In this document: in pieces, positions 46,069-56,146 of the stretch
Layout: each line of letters starts with the position of its first letter
Position numbering within the stretch: the first letter of the stretch is position 1
Source of the DNA: Salipaludibacillus daqingensis
GTDB taxonomy: Bacteria; Bacillota; Bacilli; Bacillales; Salisediminibacteriaceae
Length of the DNA stretch: 64,000 bases
Direction of reading: 5' to 3'
Assembly: GCF_029891575.1 (NCBI RefSeq)
Contig: NZ_JARZHF010000012.1
Location: forward strand, 62,001 to 126,000
Made by a program: the position numbers and the translations under genes
The notes under the pieces: model-generated
Database searches by the model: none
What the model was told of the DNA's origin: nothing
What the model saw: only the letters and a program-made list of their open reading frames with translations

Positions 46069-47676
46069 TTAATCTTTTAACAAATCCACTTTGATCGATT
46101 CGTTAAGCTCTTCTAGAGATGAGTGACCTTGAATCATAAGCGTTCCGCTAAGCTGATCCAGAGCGTTCGCATCCTCTTCTTCTCGTTCAAGACGGAAATA
46201 ATGTTCGTGCGACATCACTCGAGGCTTGTCAAACTCATTGATAGCAAACGCCGCTTCCGGACCATAAATTGTCCCGCCCTCATCAATGACTTTCGGCATA
46301 ACTGAACTTCCTCGTGTTTGATAACCTTCCACTTTGACATTCGCATTCAACTGGTCATAAACTCGATCTTGATCAATGTCCTCTTCCACCTGTAAGATTA
46401 ATTCTCCATTTTGCTCTTCTGCTTTAATCAACGTGACTTCATTACCTAAATAAATGAACGATGTTGGTAATTCATTAATATGAAACGACACTTCTTTCAT
46501 CTCATCAAATGACCTCATTTCTTGCCCGAAATCAATTTCGAGTTGATCAAACGTTTCGAAGTAAATCGATTCAAAGGATACTGTTGCTGAAGAAAACTTG
46601 CTATTATCTGCACTACTATATACACCTGGTCCAAACATTTCTTCTTCATAAAGTGTTCCGTTCACGTTAATCCCCGCTAGTGAAACAAAGTCCGTAACAA
46701 ATTCTTGCTCTACTTCATTATTCAACTCAAATTCATAAACGAGTTGAGATGTCGTCGGACCAATAAGTAACTCTTGAAACTTAAACCGATGCCCATTCAC
46801 TTCATAGATCTCTCCATCCAAATCATATGTGCGAAGGGGATGCTTCGTAAGTGATACTTCAAACGACCACTCTCCTTCCACTTCTTCTGACTCATAAGAA
46901 TATGGATCAATACTGCTCTCTTCATTGGTTGTTCCTTCTTCCGGTAGAAACTCTAGCTTTGTTAGTAAAAGGTCCATACTAGCTTTTTCCGTTTCAATTG
47001 GTCCAAAAGTAATCTTCCCTTGATTAAATCCTTCTTCTTCTTCATATAAATTCACATGACTGCCAAGCGAATTGTCATATTCTTCTTGTGATGGCCAGAT
47101 CTCATCTTCATTTTTAATATGAATCCCCTCTGAAAACACCGGAGACAATTGCCGGTCTCCTTCCAAATCTTTCACTTCATAATATACAACCGTTTGAATC
47201 TCATCTGCAATCACATCAGTAATCGTCAAGCGAACGCCATTATGTTCAACAGACTCATTTAAGCGCTCACCGTAACCTGCTTCAATAACTCGGTCTCGAG
47301 CTTCCAGATCACTTTCAGTGACGTCCTGCCAAAAAGTAGAAAAATCGCGGAACCCATCTGTCGCAAAAGCTGTAGCTACAAGTAAAAAGCTAAATAGTGC
47401 AGCTACTACACCTGCCCACCAACGCTTCACTCGTCCAGTCGTTTTAAAACCAGCTCTTTCATTCACATTTTCTTCAAGCCGAGAGAGCCACCCTGTTGGC
47501 ACTTCTACTTCATCGTTCGTTCGTATGAGAATACCATGAACTTCTTTTAGCTCTTCCAATTCTTTTCGACAAAGAGGACACGTCTTAACGTGAGCTAAAA
47601 CTTGATTACGATTCGTTTCATCCAAAGTCTCATCGAGTACTTCCATCAGTTGCCACTGACACGTTTCACATTTCAT
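46069..47676 (-). CDS. Zinc-finger anti-sigma factor with DUF4179-type extracellular part
   Basis: 535 residues. An N-terminal zf-HC2 type module (CETCQ..., HVKTCPLCRKELEEL) is followed by a membrane helix near residue 95 (WWAGVVAALFSFLLVATAFA) and a large extracytoplasmic region of the DUF4179/DUF5643 kind. ATG at 47676 is chosen because AAAGGAGG lies just upstream. It overlaps the end of the ECF sigma gene by 11 bases and should bind that sigma factor. Confidence 0.85.
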   Translation of the reverse strand: MKCETCQWQLMEVLDETLDETNRNQVLAHVKTCPLCRKELEELKEVHGILIRTNDEVEVPTGWLSRLEENVNERAGFKTTGRVKRWWAGVVAALFSFLLVATAFATDGFRDFSTFWQDVTESDLEARDRVIEAGYGERLNESVEHNGVRLTITDVIADEIQTVVYYEVKDLEGDRQLSPVFSEGIHIKNEDEIWPSQEEYDNSLGSHVNLYEEEEGFNQGKITFGPIETEKASMDLLLTKLEFLPEEGTTNEESSIDPYSYESEEVEGEWSFEVSLTKHPLRTYDLDGEIYEVNGHRFKFQELLIGPTTSQLVYEFELNNEVEQEFVTDFVSLAGINVNGTLYEEEMFGPGVYSSADNSKFSSATVSFESIYFETFDQLEIDFGQEMRSFDEMKEVSFHINELPTSFIYLGNEVTLIKAEEQNGELILQVEEDIDQDRVYDQLNANVKVEGYQTRGSSVMPKVIDEGGTIYGPEAAFAINEFDKPRVMSHEHYFRLEREEEDANALDQLSGTLMIQGHSSLEELNESIKVDLLKD

Positions 47677-48199
47677 GTGATGACCTCCTTTCTTCTCTTG
47701 CACGTACCTGCTTTAAACTCCGGTGCACTCTTGTTTTGACAGTGCTTTCTTTCTCTTCAAACACTTCTGAAATTTCACGATAGGAAAAGCCAGCCATGTA
47801 TTTCATGACTATATACGTCCGATCTGGCTCGTCTATAGGACTCAACAGATCATCTATTTCTACTCTCCTCATTCCATGAGAGTCTTCAGCAGCTTCTTTA
47901 TAACCACTAAGAGGAACTGTTTTTTGATTTATACGGATCATTTGTTTGCATTCGTTTATAAAAATTCTGATAAGCCAAGTCTCAAAATAAACTGGCTCCT
48001 TTAACTTGCTAATGTTATCGAATACCCTTAGAACAGTGTTTTGCAATGCATCTTCCACATCTTCTCCTCTTTTTAAATAGGTGTATCCTATACGGAAAAG
48101 CTTCTGTTCTCGTTGACTTAGCCATTCGAGCAGCAACTGCATCTTTTGCTTTTTTAACGCTTTTACAACTTTTCTTGTATCTATTTTATCTGCCTTCAT
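47666..48199 (-). CDS. ECF-family sigma factor
   Basis: 177 residues. Region 2 is LFRIGYTYLKRGEDVEDALQ and following NTVLRVFDNI; region 4 is MKYMAGFSYREISEVFEEKE with STVKTRVHRSLK. Start at 48199 behind AAGGGGGGAG; an upstream reading has no ribosome site. Cotranscribed with its anti-sigma factor. Target promoters unknown. Inserted between yneB and ynzC, breaking the usual SOS operon. Confidence 0.88.
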   Translation of the reverse strand: MKADKIDTRKVVKALKKQKMQLLLEWLSQREQKLFRIGYTYLKRGEDVEDALQNTVLRVFDNISKLKEPVYFETWLIRIFINECKQMIRINQKTVPLSGYKEAAEDSHGMRRVEIDDLLSPIDEPDRTYIVMKYMAGFSYREISEVFEEKESTVKTRVHRSLKQVRAREERRSSHEM

Positions 48200-48501
48200 T
48201 TTTCTCCCCCCTTTTTCTCTAACTGTTAGATATTTTACAATTGCACTTCGTTTCAATTATTTTTGATTAATATTTTTCACTTGTTTATGGATGATTATCT
48301 TTTATAAAAAACTAGTTTCATTGCCTCATCGATTTTTCGTCCAATTTGATAAAGCAGTCCTATTCGAAAGTCCCGAAAAGTTTTGAAAAGCTTACGATAT
48401 ACTTACATTTCGGTCTACTTTTTATTAACATAATTCATTTGAACTATCAATATTTGTTACAATTTTACCATATTTAACCTCTTATGTTTTTCATTTAACA
48501 A
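48200..48501. other. AT-rich interval without a gene
   Basis: No convincing ORF on either strand; expected to hold the promoter of the ECF sigma operon. Confidence 0.4.
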
Positions 48502-48542
48502 CAAAAAAACGCAAAGGTTTTTGTAAAAACCAATGCGTCATT
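48502..48542 (-). terminator. Terminator of yneA-yneB
   Basis: On the minus strand ACGCATTGGTTTTT pairs with AAAAACCTTTGCGT with one mismatch, followed by TTTTTT. Confidence 0.8.
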
Positions 48543-48609
48543 TCAAGCTTCATATTATTTTGTCTCCCATAATACTAGAGGTTAACATCGTTTCGTAGCT
48601 CCACTAATT

Positions 48610-49574
<965 letters not shown>

Positions 49575-49596
49575 ATTCCTTTCATCTCCTCAAATA

Positions 49597-49610
49597 AGAA
49601 TGTTTGTTCC
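49597..49610. promoter_or_regulatory. LexA (SOS) box 1, yneA side
   Basis: GAAT-GTTT-GTTC, one mismatch from the Bacillus consensus CGAAC-N4-GTTCG, just upstream of yneA. Confidence 0.7.
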
Positions 49611-49623
49611 CTTTACTATACTT

Positions 49624-49637
49624 AGAACGAGTGTTCG
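49624..49637. promoter_or_regulatory. LexA (SOS) box 2
   Basis: GAAC-GAGT-GTTCG, a full match to the half-sites, between yneA and lexA. Confidence 0.85.
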
Positions 49638-49652
49638 TGTCAAGTGTTAAAT

Positions 49653-49667
49653 AGAACGTTCGTTTGC
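49653..49667. promoter_or_regulatory. LexA (SOS) box 3, lexA side
   Basis: GAAC-GTTC-GTTTG, near consensus. Three boxes in this interval mirror the arrangement in B. subtilis. Confidence 0.7.
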
Positions 49668-49793
49668 GCAACTCGTGTTCTCATGGTATAATGTTCCTGT
49701 AAATAAATAAGAATCTAAATCATGTCTATGTTGGACAAGCGTCTAATAGAACATTGAAGAGTATAAAAATAATGTGAAAAAGAGGTGTATCAT

Positions 49794-50417
49794 ATGACAA
49801 AAATATCTTCTCGTCAGCAATCCATTCTTGATTTTATTAAAGCGGAGGTGAAAGCAAAAGGATACCCACCTTCAGTAAGAGAAATCGGAGAAGCGGTTGG
49901 TCTTGCATCTAGCTCCACGGTTCACGGTCATCTTTCAAGACTAGAAAAAAAGGGATATATTCGCCGTGATCCAACAAAACCTCGTGCTATCGAAGTAATT
50001 GGATTAGAAAACGGATCAAACGAAGTATCCGAAACACCTTATCTTCACATCCCAGTCATTGGTAAAGTAACGGCTGGTCAACCGATCACAGCGATCGAAA
50101 ATGTAGAAGAATACTTACCACTACCTGCTAGTTTTGTGCAAGATGAGAATTCTTTCATTCTAGAAATCTCTGGAGACTCCATGATTGAAGCTGGGATCTT
50201 TGATGGAGACTATGTCGTGGTCAAACAACAAAGTTCTGCAAACAATGGAGATATCGTCGTCGCCATGACAGAAGACGATGAAGCGACTGTGAAGCGATTC
50301 TTTAAAGAAGAAGACCATATTCGACTGCAACCAGAAAACTCTACACTCGATCCTATTATTTTGACAAATGTGCATATTTTAGGAAGAGTCATTGGTGTAT
50401 TTCGCACTGTTCACTAA
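49794..50417 (+). CDS. lexA: LexA repressor
   Basis: 207 residues. N-terminal winged helix ([16 protein letters not shown]), self-cleavage site Ala-Gly in [11 protein letters not shown], catalytic Ser in SGDSMIEAG and Lys in ATVKRFF. Represses SOS genes, including its own, yneA and the adjacent polymerase operon. ATG at 49794 follows AAGAGGTG. Confidence 0.97.
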   Translation: MTKISSRQQSILDFIKAEVKAKGYPPSVREIGEAVGLASSSTVHGHLSRLEKKGYIRRDPTKPRAIEVIGLENGSNEVSETPYLHIPVIGKVTAGQPITAIENVEEYLPLPASFVQDENSFILEISGDSMIEAGIFDGDYVVVKQQSSANNGDIVVAMTEDDEATVKRFFKEEDHIRLQPENSTLDPIILTNVHILGRVIGVFRTVH

Positions 50418-50425
50418 AATTTTTA

Positions 50426-50457
50426 AAGCGGGCAAATGCCCGTTTTTCTTTTTTTAT
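50426..50457 (+). terminator. Terminator of lexA
   Basis: GCGGGCA-AA-TGCCCGT hairpin followed by TTTTCTTTTTTT. Confidence 0.88.
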
Positions 50458-50463
50458 AAAAAT

Positions 50464-50478
50464 AGAACAAACGTTCTT
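50464..50478. promoter_or_regulatory. LexA (SOS) box of the UvrX-type operon
   Basis: GAAC-AAAC-GTTC lies about 60 bases before the Y-family polymerase gene. Confidence 0.85.
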
Positions 50479-50529
50479 GTTATTTGCTTCTTTTTTCGTT
50501 ATTCTTAAGAGAAGAAGGAGTGAGACATC

Positions 50530-51762
50530 ATGAAAAAAGTCATTTTCTTAGTTGATATGCAGTCTTTTTATGCATCCGTGGAGAAGGCAAAACATCATCA
50601 AGATACCGATCGACCACTTGTTGTGTCGGGGGATCCAACACGGCGTTCCGGTGTCATCCTTGCTGCCTGCCCCCTTGCAAAACAGTATGGCATTCAAAAT
50701 GGTGAACGTCTTTGGGAGGCCGAGCAAAAGTGCCCTAATCTCATCATGGTCCCGCCTCATATGCAAGAATACATTGATAATTCCCTTGTCATTACCGACA
50801 TTCTAGAAAGTGTGACCGATCTCGTAGAACCTTATAGCATCGATGAGCAGTTCATGGATGTGACGCACTCGCAAAAGCTTTTTGGTGATCCTTATGATAT
50901 TGCCAAACACATTCAACACGAAATTTACTCGAAGTTAAAAGTCGTCGCCCGCGTTGGCATAGGAGAAAACAAAGTACTTGCTAAAATGGCATGTGATAAC
51001 TTTGCAAAAAAAAAGAAGGATGGGATTTTCCACTTAAAAAAAGAAGAGCTAGAAGAAACACTTTGGCCCTTGCCCATTGAAAAGCTGTTTCGAGCAGGCG
51101 GGAAAATGTCACGGCACTTGCGGAAACGAGCGATACGAACGATTGGCGAACTGGCACAAACGGACGTGAACAAAATCAAGCGAGTTTGGGGCATTCACGG
51201 TCAGGTCCTTTGGATGAATGCCCACGGCGTCGATTACTCTCCGATCTCTCTGTCATCAACAAACGGACAGAAGGGGATCGGTAACGGGATGACCCTCCCC
51301 CGTGACTATAGTGAAAAAGCAGAAATCAAAGTCGTGTTGTTGGAACTTTGTGAAGAAGTTTGCCGAAGAGCGAGAATGGCTAGTGTCATGGGGGAAACCG
51401 TAACTTTAGGTATTTCCGGAGCTAGTTATGACATTCGAACAGGCTTTCACCGGCAGCAAAAAATGTCAGATCCGACAAATATGACGATGGAAGTGTTTCA
51501 TTACGCTTGTCAACTCTTGGATAAATTTTGGGATGAAGAGCCAATTCGACGACTGCACATCTCTTTAAGTAGCTTAATGAGCGACCAAACGGTTCAACTG
51601 AATTTATTTCAACAAGATCGCGCCCAGTCAATAAACTTAGGCTACACAACCGATGAAATCACAAACAAATACGGCAAAACTGCCGTTATGCGTGCAGCGT
51701 CATTGTTACCTGCAAGCCAAGTGAAAGAACGTTCTGCTAAAATTGGAGGGCACTACAAATGA
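50530..51762 (+). CDS. Y-family DNA polymerase, UvrX/YqjW type
   Basis: 410 residues. Catalytic acids sit in FLVDMQSFYASVEKA and PYSIDEQFMDVTH; the helix-hairpin-helix and little-finger regions follow (GIGENKVLAKMACDNFAK, GNGMTLPRDYSEKAEI). The variant active-site sequence YSIDEQF, rather than YSIDEAF, is typical of the UvrX/YqjW branch found on SPbeta and in chromosomes. Performs error-prone synthesis past lesions. Preceded by a LexA box and overlapping a YolD gene by four bases. Confidence 0.92.
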   Translation: MKKVIFLVDMQSFYASVEKAKHHQDTDRPLVVSGDPTRRSGVILAACPLAKQYGIQNGERLWEAEQKCPNLIMVPPHMQEYIDNSLVITDILESVTDLVEPYSIDEQFMDVTHSQKLFGDPYDIAKHIQHEIYSKLKVVARVGIGENKVLAKMACDNFAKKKKDGIFHLKKEELEETLWPLPIEKLFRAGGKMSRHLRKRAIRTIGELAQTDVNKIKRVWGIHGQVLWMNAHGVDYSPISLSSTNGQKGIGNGMTLPRDYSEKAEIKVVLLELCEEVCRRARMASVMGETVTLGISGASYDIRTGFHRQQKMSDPTNMTMEVFHYACQLLDKFWDEEPIRRLHISLSSLMSDQTVQLNLFQQDRAQSINLGYTTDEITNKYGKTAVMRAASLLPASQVKERSAKIGGHYK

Positions 51763-52085
51763 GCGATTATTTAAAGCGTGGAAACCTCATGTGGGAAGGG
51801 AGTCGAATGATGCTTCCTGAACATATTCAAGCATTACGTCAACGGAGAAAACGAGCAGAGCAAGATGCTCCCCCTTCGCTCACAGAAGATGATTTAACCG
51901 AACTTGGAATCGTTGCAATGGACTCCCTTCATTACGCGCTAGAAGTTAAAATTGTTTATTGGCAAGATGGTGCTAACATAGAAATCATTGGAATTATCGA
52001 TTACATGGACCACCAGCTAAAACGATTAAAGATCAATGGCGAGTGGATAAGTGTCAACGCATTAAAACAAATCGAAAAAATTTAA
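51759..52085 (+). CDS. YolD-like family protein
   Basis: 108 residues of the YolD/YqjX family, usually encoded directly behind UvrX-type polymerases and thought to be a functional partner similar in role to UmuD. LPEHIQALRQRRKRAEQ and the final INGEWISVNALKQIE match the family pattern. Start overlaps the polymerase stop (ATGA). Confidence 0.9.
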   Translation: MSDYLKRGNLMWEGSRMMLPEHIQALRQRRKRAEQDAPPSLTEDDLTELGIVAMDSLHYALEVKIVYWQDGANIEIIGIIDYMDHQLKRLKINGEWISVNALKQIEKI

Positions 52086-52104
52086 AAGTTATTGAGATTA
52101 AGCC

Positions 52105-52141
52105 AAAAAAGACCGCTAGTGTTTTAAACACTAACGGTCCA
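52105..52141 (-). terminator. Terminator of lipoprotein copy 1
   Basis: On the minus strand GACCGTTAGTGTTT pairs with AAACACTAGCGGTC, followed by TTTTTT. A diverged copy serves the second lipoprotein gene at 56.4 kb. Confidence 0.88.
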
Positions 52142-52231
52142 TATTTTGATTTCTATTATTAAGGGGGAAATAGAAGAATCAAAGAAAAGTTAAATCTATT
52201 TAAAAGCTTAAAAATTTAAGCTGTGTAACAA

Positions 52232-52528
52232 TTACATATTTTCGTCGTTATCATTAAACTCGTCATTGTCCATTTCATCATCATAATCATTGTTATCGTC
52301 AAGATCATTGTTCATGCCATCATTCTCATCTTCAAAATCGTTATTCATGCCATCATTATTATCGAAATTATTTTCTTCATTGAAATCTGTTTCGTTATTT
52401 TCGATATTATTTCCGCCATTTAAGCCATTGTTTTCTTCAAAGCCGTCATTTTCATTATCTCCACATGCTGCAAGAATACCTAGTGATAACACTGCAGATG
52501 CTGCTGTTAATAGTGCTTTCTTTTTCAT
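52232..52528 (-). CDS. Asn/Asp-rich lipoprotein, copy 1
   Basis: 98 residues. Signal peptide with lipobox LAACG near residue 22 (MKKKALLTAASAVLSLGILA), then about 75 residues made almost only of Asn, Asp, Glu, Gly, Met and Phe with loose NNDxMNNDFED-type repeats. Low-complexity and acidic, so probably unstructured on the outer face of the membrane. A diverged, truncated copy lies 4 kb away on the same strand. Function unknown. Confidence 0.8.
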   Translation of the reverse strand: MKKKALLTAASAVLSLGILAACGDNENDGFEENNGLNGGNNIENNETDFNEENNFDNNDGMNNDFEDENDGMNNDLDDNNDYDDEMDNDEFNDNDENM

Positions 52529-52929
52529 GTTACATTCCTCCTGTGATTTTAAAAAATTAAGCTAAACAATCAATTTAGCAATCTTACTACTGCATCTATT
52601 TCACTTCCGTAGTCTTTCAAAACATAATAGAGCCACTTTAGAGAATTCTCCATATTCGAAGAGATTATTTAACAATGATTACGTTATTATTTCATGGTTC
52701 ATCACTTTAAGTGCCAATGGTTTCCATTTTAATCCACTTATATGTGGAAATAGATTAGCTTTAGAGTATAGAGAAAAATTGAGGAAGAGCGTATGAACAT
52801 TTTTTGTGTTCTAGCGATATATATTGTATTATATAAGATGAAGAAAAAGGACGCTAATTAGTGATTTTTCAGTTTTAAGCATACAGAAGAGAGCTATTGA
52901 AAACGCTCAATAGCCCAAAACTTCCTTAA
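52529..52929. other. Upstream region of lipoprotein copy 1
   Basis: Bases to about 52655 are similar to the region upstream of lipoprotein copy 2, including a shared CTTTAGAGAATTCTCCA block, and probably carry the promoter. Nothing else recognised before the pseudogene. Confidence 0.5.
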
Positions 52930-53489
52930 TTAAGAAGAAACTTTTCTCTTTTGAAAAAATTCATCAACTAGCCACTACTTAATAAAAACAGCTTTTAAAA
53001 TATATATTGGAAAAGAATAAATGTACTCCCAATTATCTAATTTTTATATTCCAATCCAAACCGTTAAAGGTTCGAAAACAAATGTAAAAATAGCGGACAT
53101 AATCATATTAGCAATGATAAATTTTTTCCATGTCACAAAATATTGATACAAAAACATATGAGCCACGATAATAATACCTAAATCAATCAGAAGCAATTTA
53201 GGTAAAATATGAACTAGGTGATACTGATACGACCAAAGTTGTACCTCTATTCCAATATCATCTAAAAAACAACGAGAATGGATAATAGTGCTCCGAAAAG
53301 CAATATTTGGACTATTCTATTTTTATCAACAAATCGCCACCAAATAAACCAAGGAAAGATAAGCACTGCTAAAAGTAAAAACCATTGAAAAGTGAATAAT
53401 TCATGATTCAACCATTTATCCAATCTCATTTCAAAAAGTTTTTCGTAAAGTTGTTGTATTTCCTCATGGGTAGGGTAAGTTTGAGACAT
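52930..53489 (-). pseudogene. Decayed CBO0543-family membrane protein gene
   Basis: From the ATG at 53489 the reading gives MSQTYPTHEEIQQLYEKLFE and the family block FTFQWFLLLAVLIFPWFIWW, then stops at TAG after SILVVF. In a shifted frame it resumes DDIGIEVQLWSYQYHLVHIL, continues VAHMFLYQYFVTWKKFIIAN and EPLTVWIGI, then meets TAA and TAG where TAT or similar would be expected. The shift coincides with a run of six T. The parts together match CBO0543 proteins (about 180 residues). One frameshift and two stops make real decay likely. Confidence 0.82.
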
Positions 53490-53616
53490 TATCACATATC
53501 CTTTTACAATTATCATCTGCTATTTCCACGCATTTTTTAAAGTTTTATTTATGGTGCCCCAAAAGACCATTTCCATTCCTATTACCTATAGGGTGTTTTC
53601 ACAATAAAAACCAAAA

Positions 53617-53658
53617 CAAAGCCAGAACCTTTTAGATTAATAAGTTCTGGCTTTATTT
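53617..53658 (-). terminator. Terminator after the Hsp20 gene
   Basis: On the minus strand AAAGCCAGAAC pairs with GTTCTGGCTTT, followed by GTTTTGG. Confidence 0.8.
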
Positions 53659-53678
53659 TATGAAAATATTAAATTTGG

Positions 53679-54107
53679 TTAATCTTCATCTCGGACCGTA
53701 ACACCATGAGTGCTTTTATTATCAGGAATGAGTCGATATAAATGGACCGTCAGGATGCCACGTTGATAAGAGGCATCCTTTTTATCCTGCCGTACCCTAA
53801 ATGGTAATTCCATCACACGTTTAAATTCCCCTTGATAAATTTCTTCATGATTCAATCGAAATCCGTTATAGTCAAGATTTAAGTTTCCTCTCACTTCTAA
53901 TGTTCTATCATTTATCGTGAGATGAATATCCTCTACTTTTTTGATTCCTGGCAAAAAAACAGCACATATGATTTCATTTTCTGATTCATATACATTAGCT
54001 CTTGGCTGTTGAACCATGCCATTAAAAAAGCTATTAAAATTCCCTAAAAAGTCATCTTCAAAAAATTTTTTTAACGGAGAATTCCATTCATGTGAGTAAT
54101 AATCCAT
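53679..54107 (-). CDS. Hsp20/alpha-crystallin family protein, CotM/CotP-like
   Basis: About 142 residues. An alpha-crystallin domain (ANVYESENEIICAVFLPGIK, DRTLEVRGNL, MELPFRVRQD, GILTVHLYR) with a diverged N-terminus. In Bacillus such proteins include the spore coat proteins CotM and CotP. Its place directly downstream of gerPE suggests a coat role, but this is inference. Ribosome site is weak (GTGGTGAT). Confidence 0.75.
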   Translation of the reverse strand: MDYYSHEWNSPLKKFFEDDFLGNFNSFFNGMVQQPRANVYESENEIICAVFLPGIKKVEDIHLTINDRTLEVRGNLNLDYNGFRLNHEEIYQGEFKRVMELPFRVRQDKKDASYQRGILTVHLYRLIPDNKSTHGVTVRDED

Positions 54108-54154
54108 CTTTATCACCACTTTTGATTTATATTTATCGAACGTCTATTTACCTA

Positions 54155-54583
54155 TTAAAGAGATTCTTTATTATTATTGACATTTGTTAATGGAAAATTA
54201 GTTAGGTTATTAGCCATCCTCCCTTCTAACTGTCTAATATGTTTTATTCTAGATTCAGCATCAATTGTTTTCGTAGAACCGATATGAGAAATTCCAGATC
54301 CAGAGAGGGTTGTTATGTCTATATTATTAACTTTGATAGCAGATGTTTGATTGTACTTAACAACATGGACAGATTCATCAACCACTGGTTTTGGAATGGG
54401 GTCTGTAAATATAGGATAATACTTGAAGTTTCCTTCATCTCCATAAAATAATTCGTATTCACGTTGCACCGCTAACACTTTTGTGCGAGGTTTCATAAAC
54501 CGAGAGTCACCAATTTCAAAAACAGAATTATTAGATACATTAATAACATCGATATTTTTTACGACAGATGTTCTTTTATACAT
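54155..54583 (-). CDS. gerPE: Spore germination protein GerPE
   Basis: 142 residues. KRTSVVKNIDVINVSNNSVF followed by EIGDSRFMKPRTKVLAVQRE is the GerPE pattern; the tail is Asn-rich. The gerP products make the spore coat permeable to germinants. Fifth gene of the gerPA-PE run. Confidence 0.88.
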   Translation of the reverse strand: MYKRTSVVKNIDVINVSNNSVFEIGDSRFMKPRTKVLAVQREYELFYGDEGNFKYYPIFTDPIPKPVVDESVHVVKYNQTSAIKVNNIDITTLSGSGISHIGSTKTIDAESRIKHIRQLEGRMANNLTNFPLTNVNNNKESL

Positions 54584-54597
54584 ATTGTCACTACTCC

Positions 54598-54774
54598 TTA
54601 AGAGCGAGCTAGTGGAACAAAAGGTCCGATAATTAACGATTCTGGTGGTGTATCAAATACGGAAGATAAAGAAATCGAGTCCGCATCACCAACTAAAAAT
54701 ATAGATGAACTCGATACACCCAAAATACGAATATTGTCCACGCATACTTGTTTATTAACAACAGTAAAATTCAT
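54598..54774 (-). CDS. gerPD: Spore germination protein GerPD
   Basis: 58 residues from the ATG at 54774 behind AGGAG. NFTVVNKQVCVDNIRILGVS and DTPPESLIIGPFVPLA are close to B. subtilis GerPD. Begins two bases after gerPC ends. Confidence 0.92.
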   Translation of the reverse strand: MNFTVVNKQVCVDNIRILGVSSSSIFLVGDADSISLSSVFDTPPESLIIGPFVPLARS

Positions 54775-54775
54775 G

Positions 54776-55399
54776 TTAAGATTCGTTCTCCTTTCTCGGT
54801 AGCTGTTTAAGAAATTCTTCATACGTTTTGTGCACATCTTCTTTTATTTTCCTTATCGCCATTTCTTTCATTTTTACTAATTCTTCTTGTTTGAGATTAT
54901 TTAAGTCCAGTTGACTTAAATAGTAACGGACTCGATTATCAACTTGTTTTCTTATATCCTCCATAATATATTGACGATAATGGTTATCTATTTGGTAATT
55001 ATTTTGATTCTCAATGAAACGGATATCTCGATAACATTCTTCATTCAAGTATTCATGGATCTGTTCTTGAATTTCTTCAAAAAACGCAGATTCTTGCTGC
55101 TGATTTCGAGGAATATTTAAATCATGCTGATTAACGGAGAAATCTTCTACGGAACTCTCCCCCCCATTATTCGGCGTGATCCCGATATTTAATGTTCCCT
55201 CTAGCTTCTCTACTTTTAATTGGTCAAATTTATACTCGATTTTCTCGATATTTGACGTTTGTTTTTCTTTTAAACGGTTAATTTCGTTTTGGAGTTGGTG
55301 AATTGTTTCTTCTAGTTGAGACACTCTTTCGTGTTGTGTATTTAAGTGTCCATAGATTTGGTGAAAGTGTTGCATCATATTAGAATGGTTATAATTCAT
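54776..55399 (-). CDS. gerPC: Spore germination protein GerPC
   Basis: 207 residues. An N-terminal coiled coil (VSQLEETIHQLQNEINRLKE) and a C-terminal helical part (YRQYIMEDIRKQVDNRVRYY) match GerPC in size and layout. GerPC structures are reported to be trimeric stalks needed for coat permeability. Confidence 0.9.
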   Translation of the reverse strand: MNYNHSNMMQHFHQIYGHLNTQHERVSQLEETIHQLQNEINRLKEKQTSNIEKIEYKFDQLKVEKLEGTLNIGITPNNGGESSVEDFSVNQHDLNIPRNQQQESAFFEEIQEQIHEYLNEECYRDIRFIENQNNYQIDNHYRQYIMEDIRKQVDNRVRYYLSQLDLNNLKQEELVKMKEMAIRKIKEDVHKTYEEFLKQLPRKENES

Positions 55400-55434
55400 T
55401 CAACCTCCTCCTAGAAGACATCATTTTTTCTTTA

Positions 55435-55647
55435 TTACGTAAATCCTGTCGGTGGGATTAGCGGAACATACGGTTCTGCTTGTGCTTCTCCCACTTCCGG
55501 AGCGGCTTCCATAAACCCTCCCGTATTGTAAAGATTAGATAATGGATTTATACTGCCTGCACTCCCTATCTGTAATACAGAAGAATTCGTTATTCCATTA
55601 ACTTTCAAGTTGTATATCGTTATATTTTGATTGATATGGAAGTTCAT
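55435..55647 (-). CDS. gerPB: Spore germination protein GerPB
   Basis: 70 residues. MNFHINQNITIYNLKVNGIT followed by NSSVLQIGSAGSINPLSNLYNTG is the GerPB pattern; the tail ends YVPLIPPTGFT. Between gerPA and gerPC. Confidence 0.92.
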   Translation of the reverse strand: MNFHINQNITIYNLKVNGITNSSVLQIGSAGSINPLSNLYNTGGFMEAAPEVGEAQAEPYVPLIPPTGFT

Positions 55648-55658
55648 AAAGACCTCCT

Positions 55659-55880
55659 TTAGATAATTGCATTTATATTTGAATCTGCAAAATCTTTATC
55701 ATACGTGTTGGTTGAACTGTAATTATTTCTTACTTTTAAGTAGTCTCCAGTATTAAAAGAACCGGCCCCCGCAAATGTCTTTGCTGTACTCGACGGTGAA
55801 ATATTTAACACGTCACCAATATTAAACACACCACTATTTCCCACACTAATCACTTTAACGGCACCTACGATTGCTGGCAT
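55659..55880 (-). CDS. gerPA: Spore germination protein GerPA
   Basis: 73 residues. MPAIVGAVKVISVGNSGVFN with IGDVLNISPSSTAKTFAGAG and SFNTGDYLKV matches GerPA. First gene of the cluster, preceded by a SigK-type promoter. Confidence 0.93.
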   Translation of the reverse strand: MPAIVGAVKVISVGNSGVFNIGDVLNISPSSTAKTFAGAGSFNTGDYLKVRNNYSSTNTYDKDFADSNINAII

Positions 55881-55918
55881 GAATCATCCACCCTTTTTAC
55901 CATACAGTCACTATATAA

Positions 55919-55945
55919 TAGCCTATGTATTTTTTTCTTACATGT
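55919..55945 (-). promoter_or_regulatory. SigK promoter of the gerP operon
   Basis: On the minus strand AC, 16 bases, then CATAGGCTA fits the mother-cell SigK consensus (AC, CATAnnnTA), and gerP is known to be transcribed late in the mother cell. Confidence 0.75.
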
Positions 55946-56061
55946 TCATAATAGATGAGAATTTTTTCGTTCCTTATAAAAATAAGATATACAATTGGTC
56001 CACCGCATAATCTCCACGATTCATTATGATTAAATTTAACTAACACCATTCTTACTTGATG

Positions 56062-56070
56062 CATATATTA
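56062..56070 (+). promoter_or_regulatory. Probable SigK -10 element of gerPF
   Basis: CATATATTA matches CATAnnnTA; AC dinucleotides lie 15-17 bases upstream. About 75 bases before the gerPF start. Confidence 0.55.
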
Positions 56071-56146
56071 AATGACAATGACTTACCTAGACCTGTATAT
56101 TACCGAATGTAATTAAAGATTAACTAATGAGGAGGAGGGGGTAACT

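Noticed and set aside
52930-53489. Programmed frameshift in the CBO0543 gene
   Set aside because: A T-run is present at the shift, but two later stop codons within conserved blocks show the gene is decayed.
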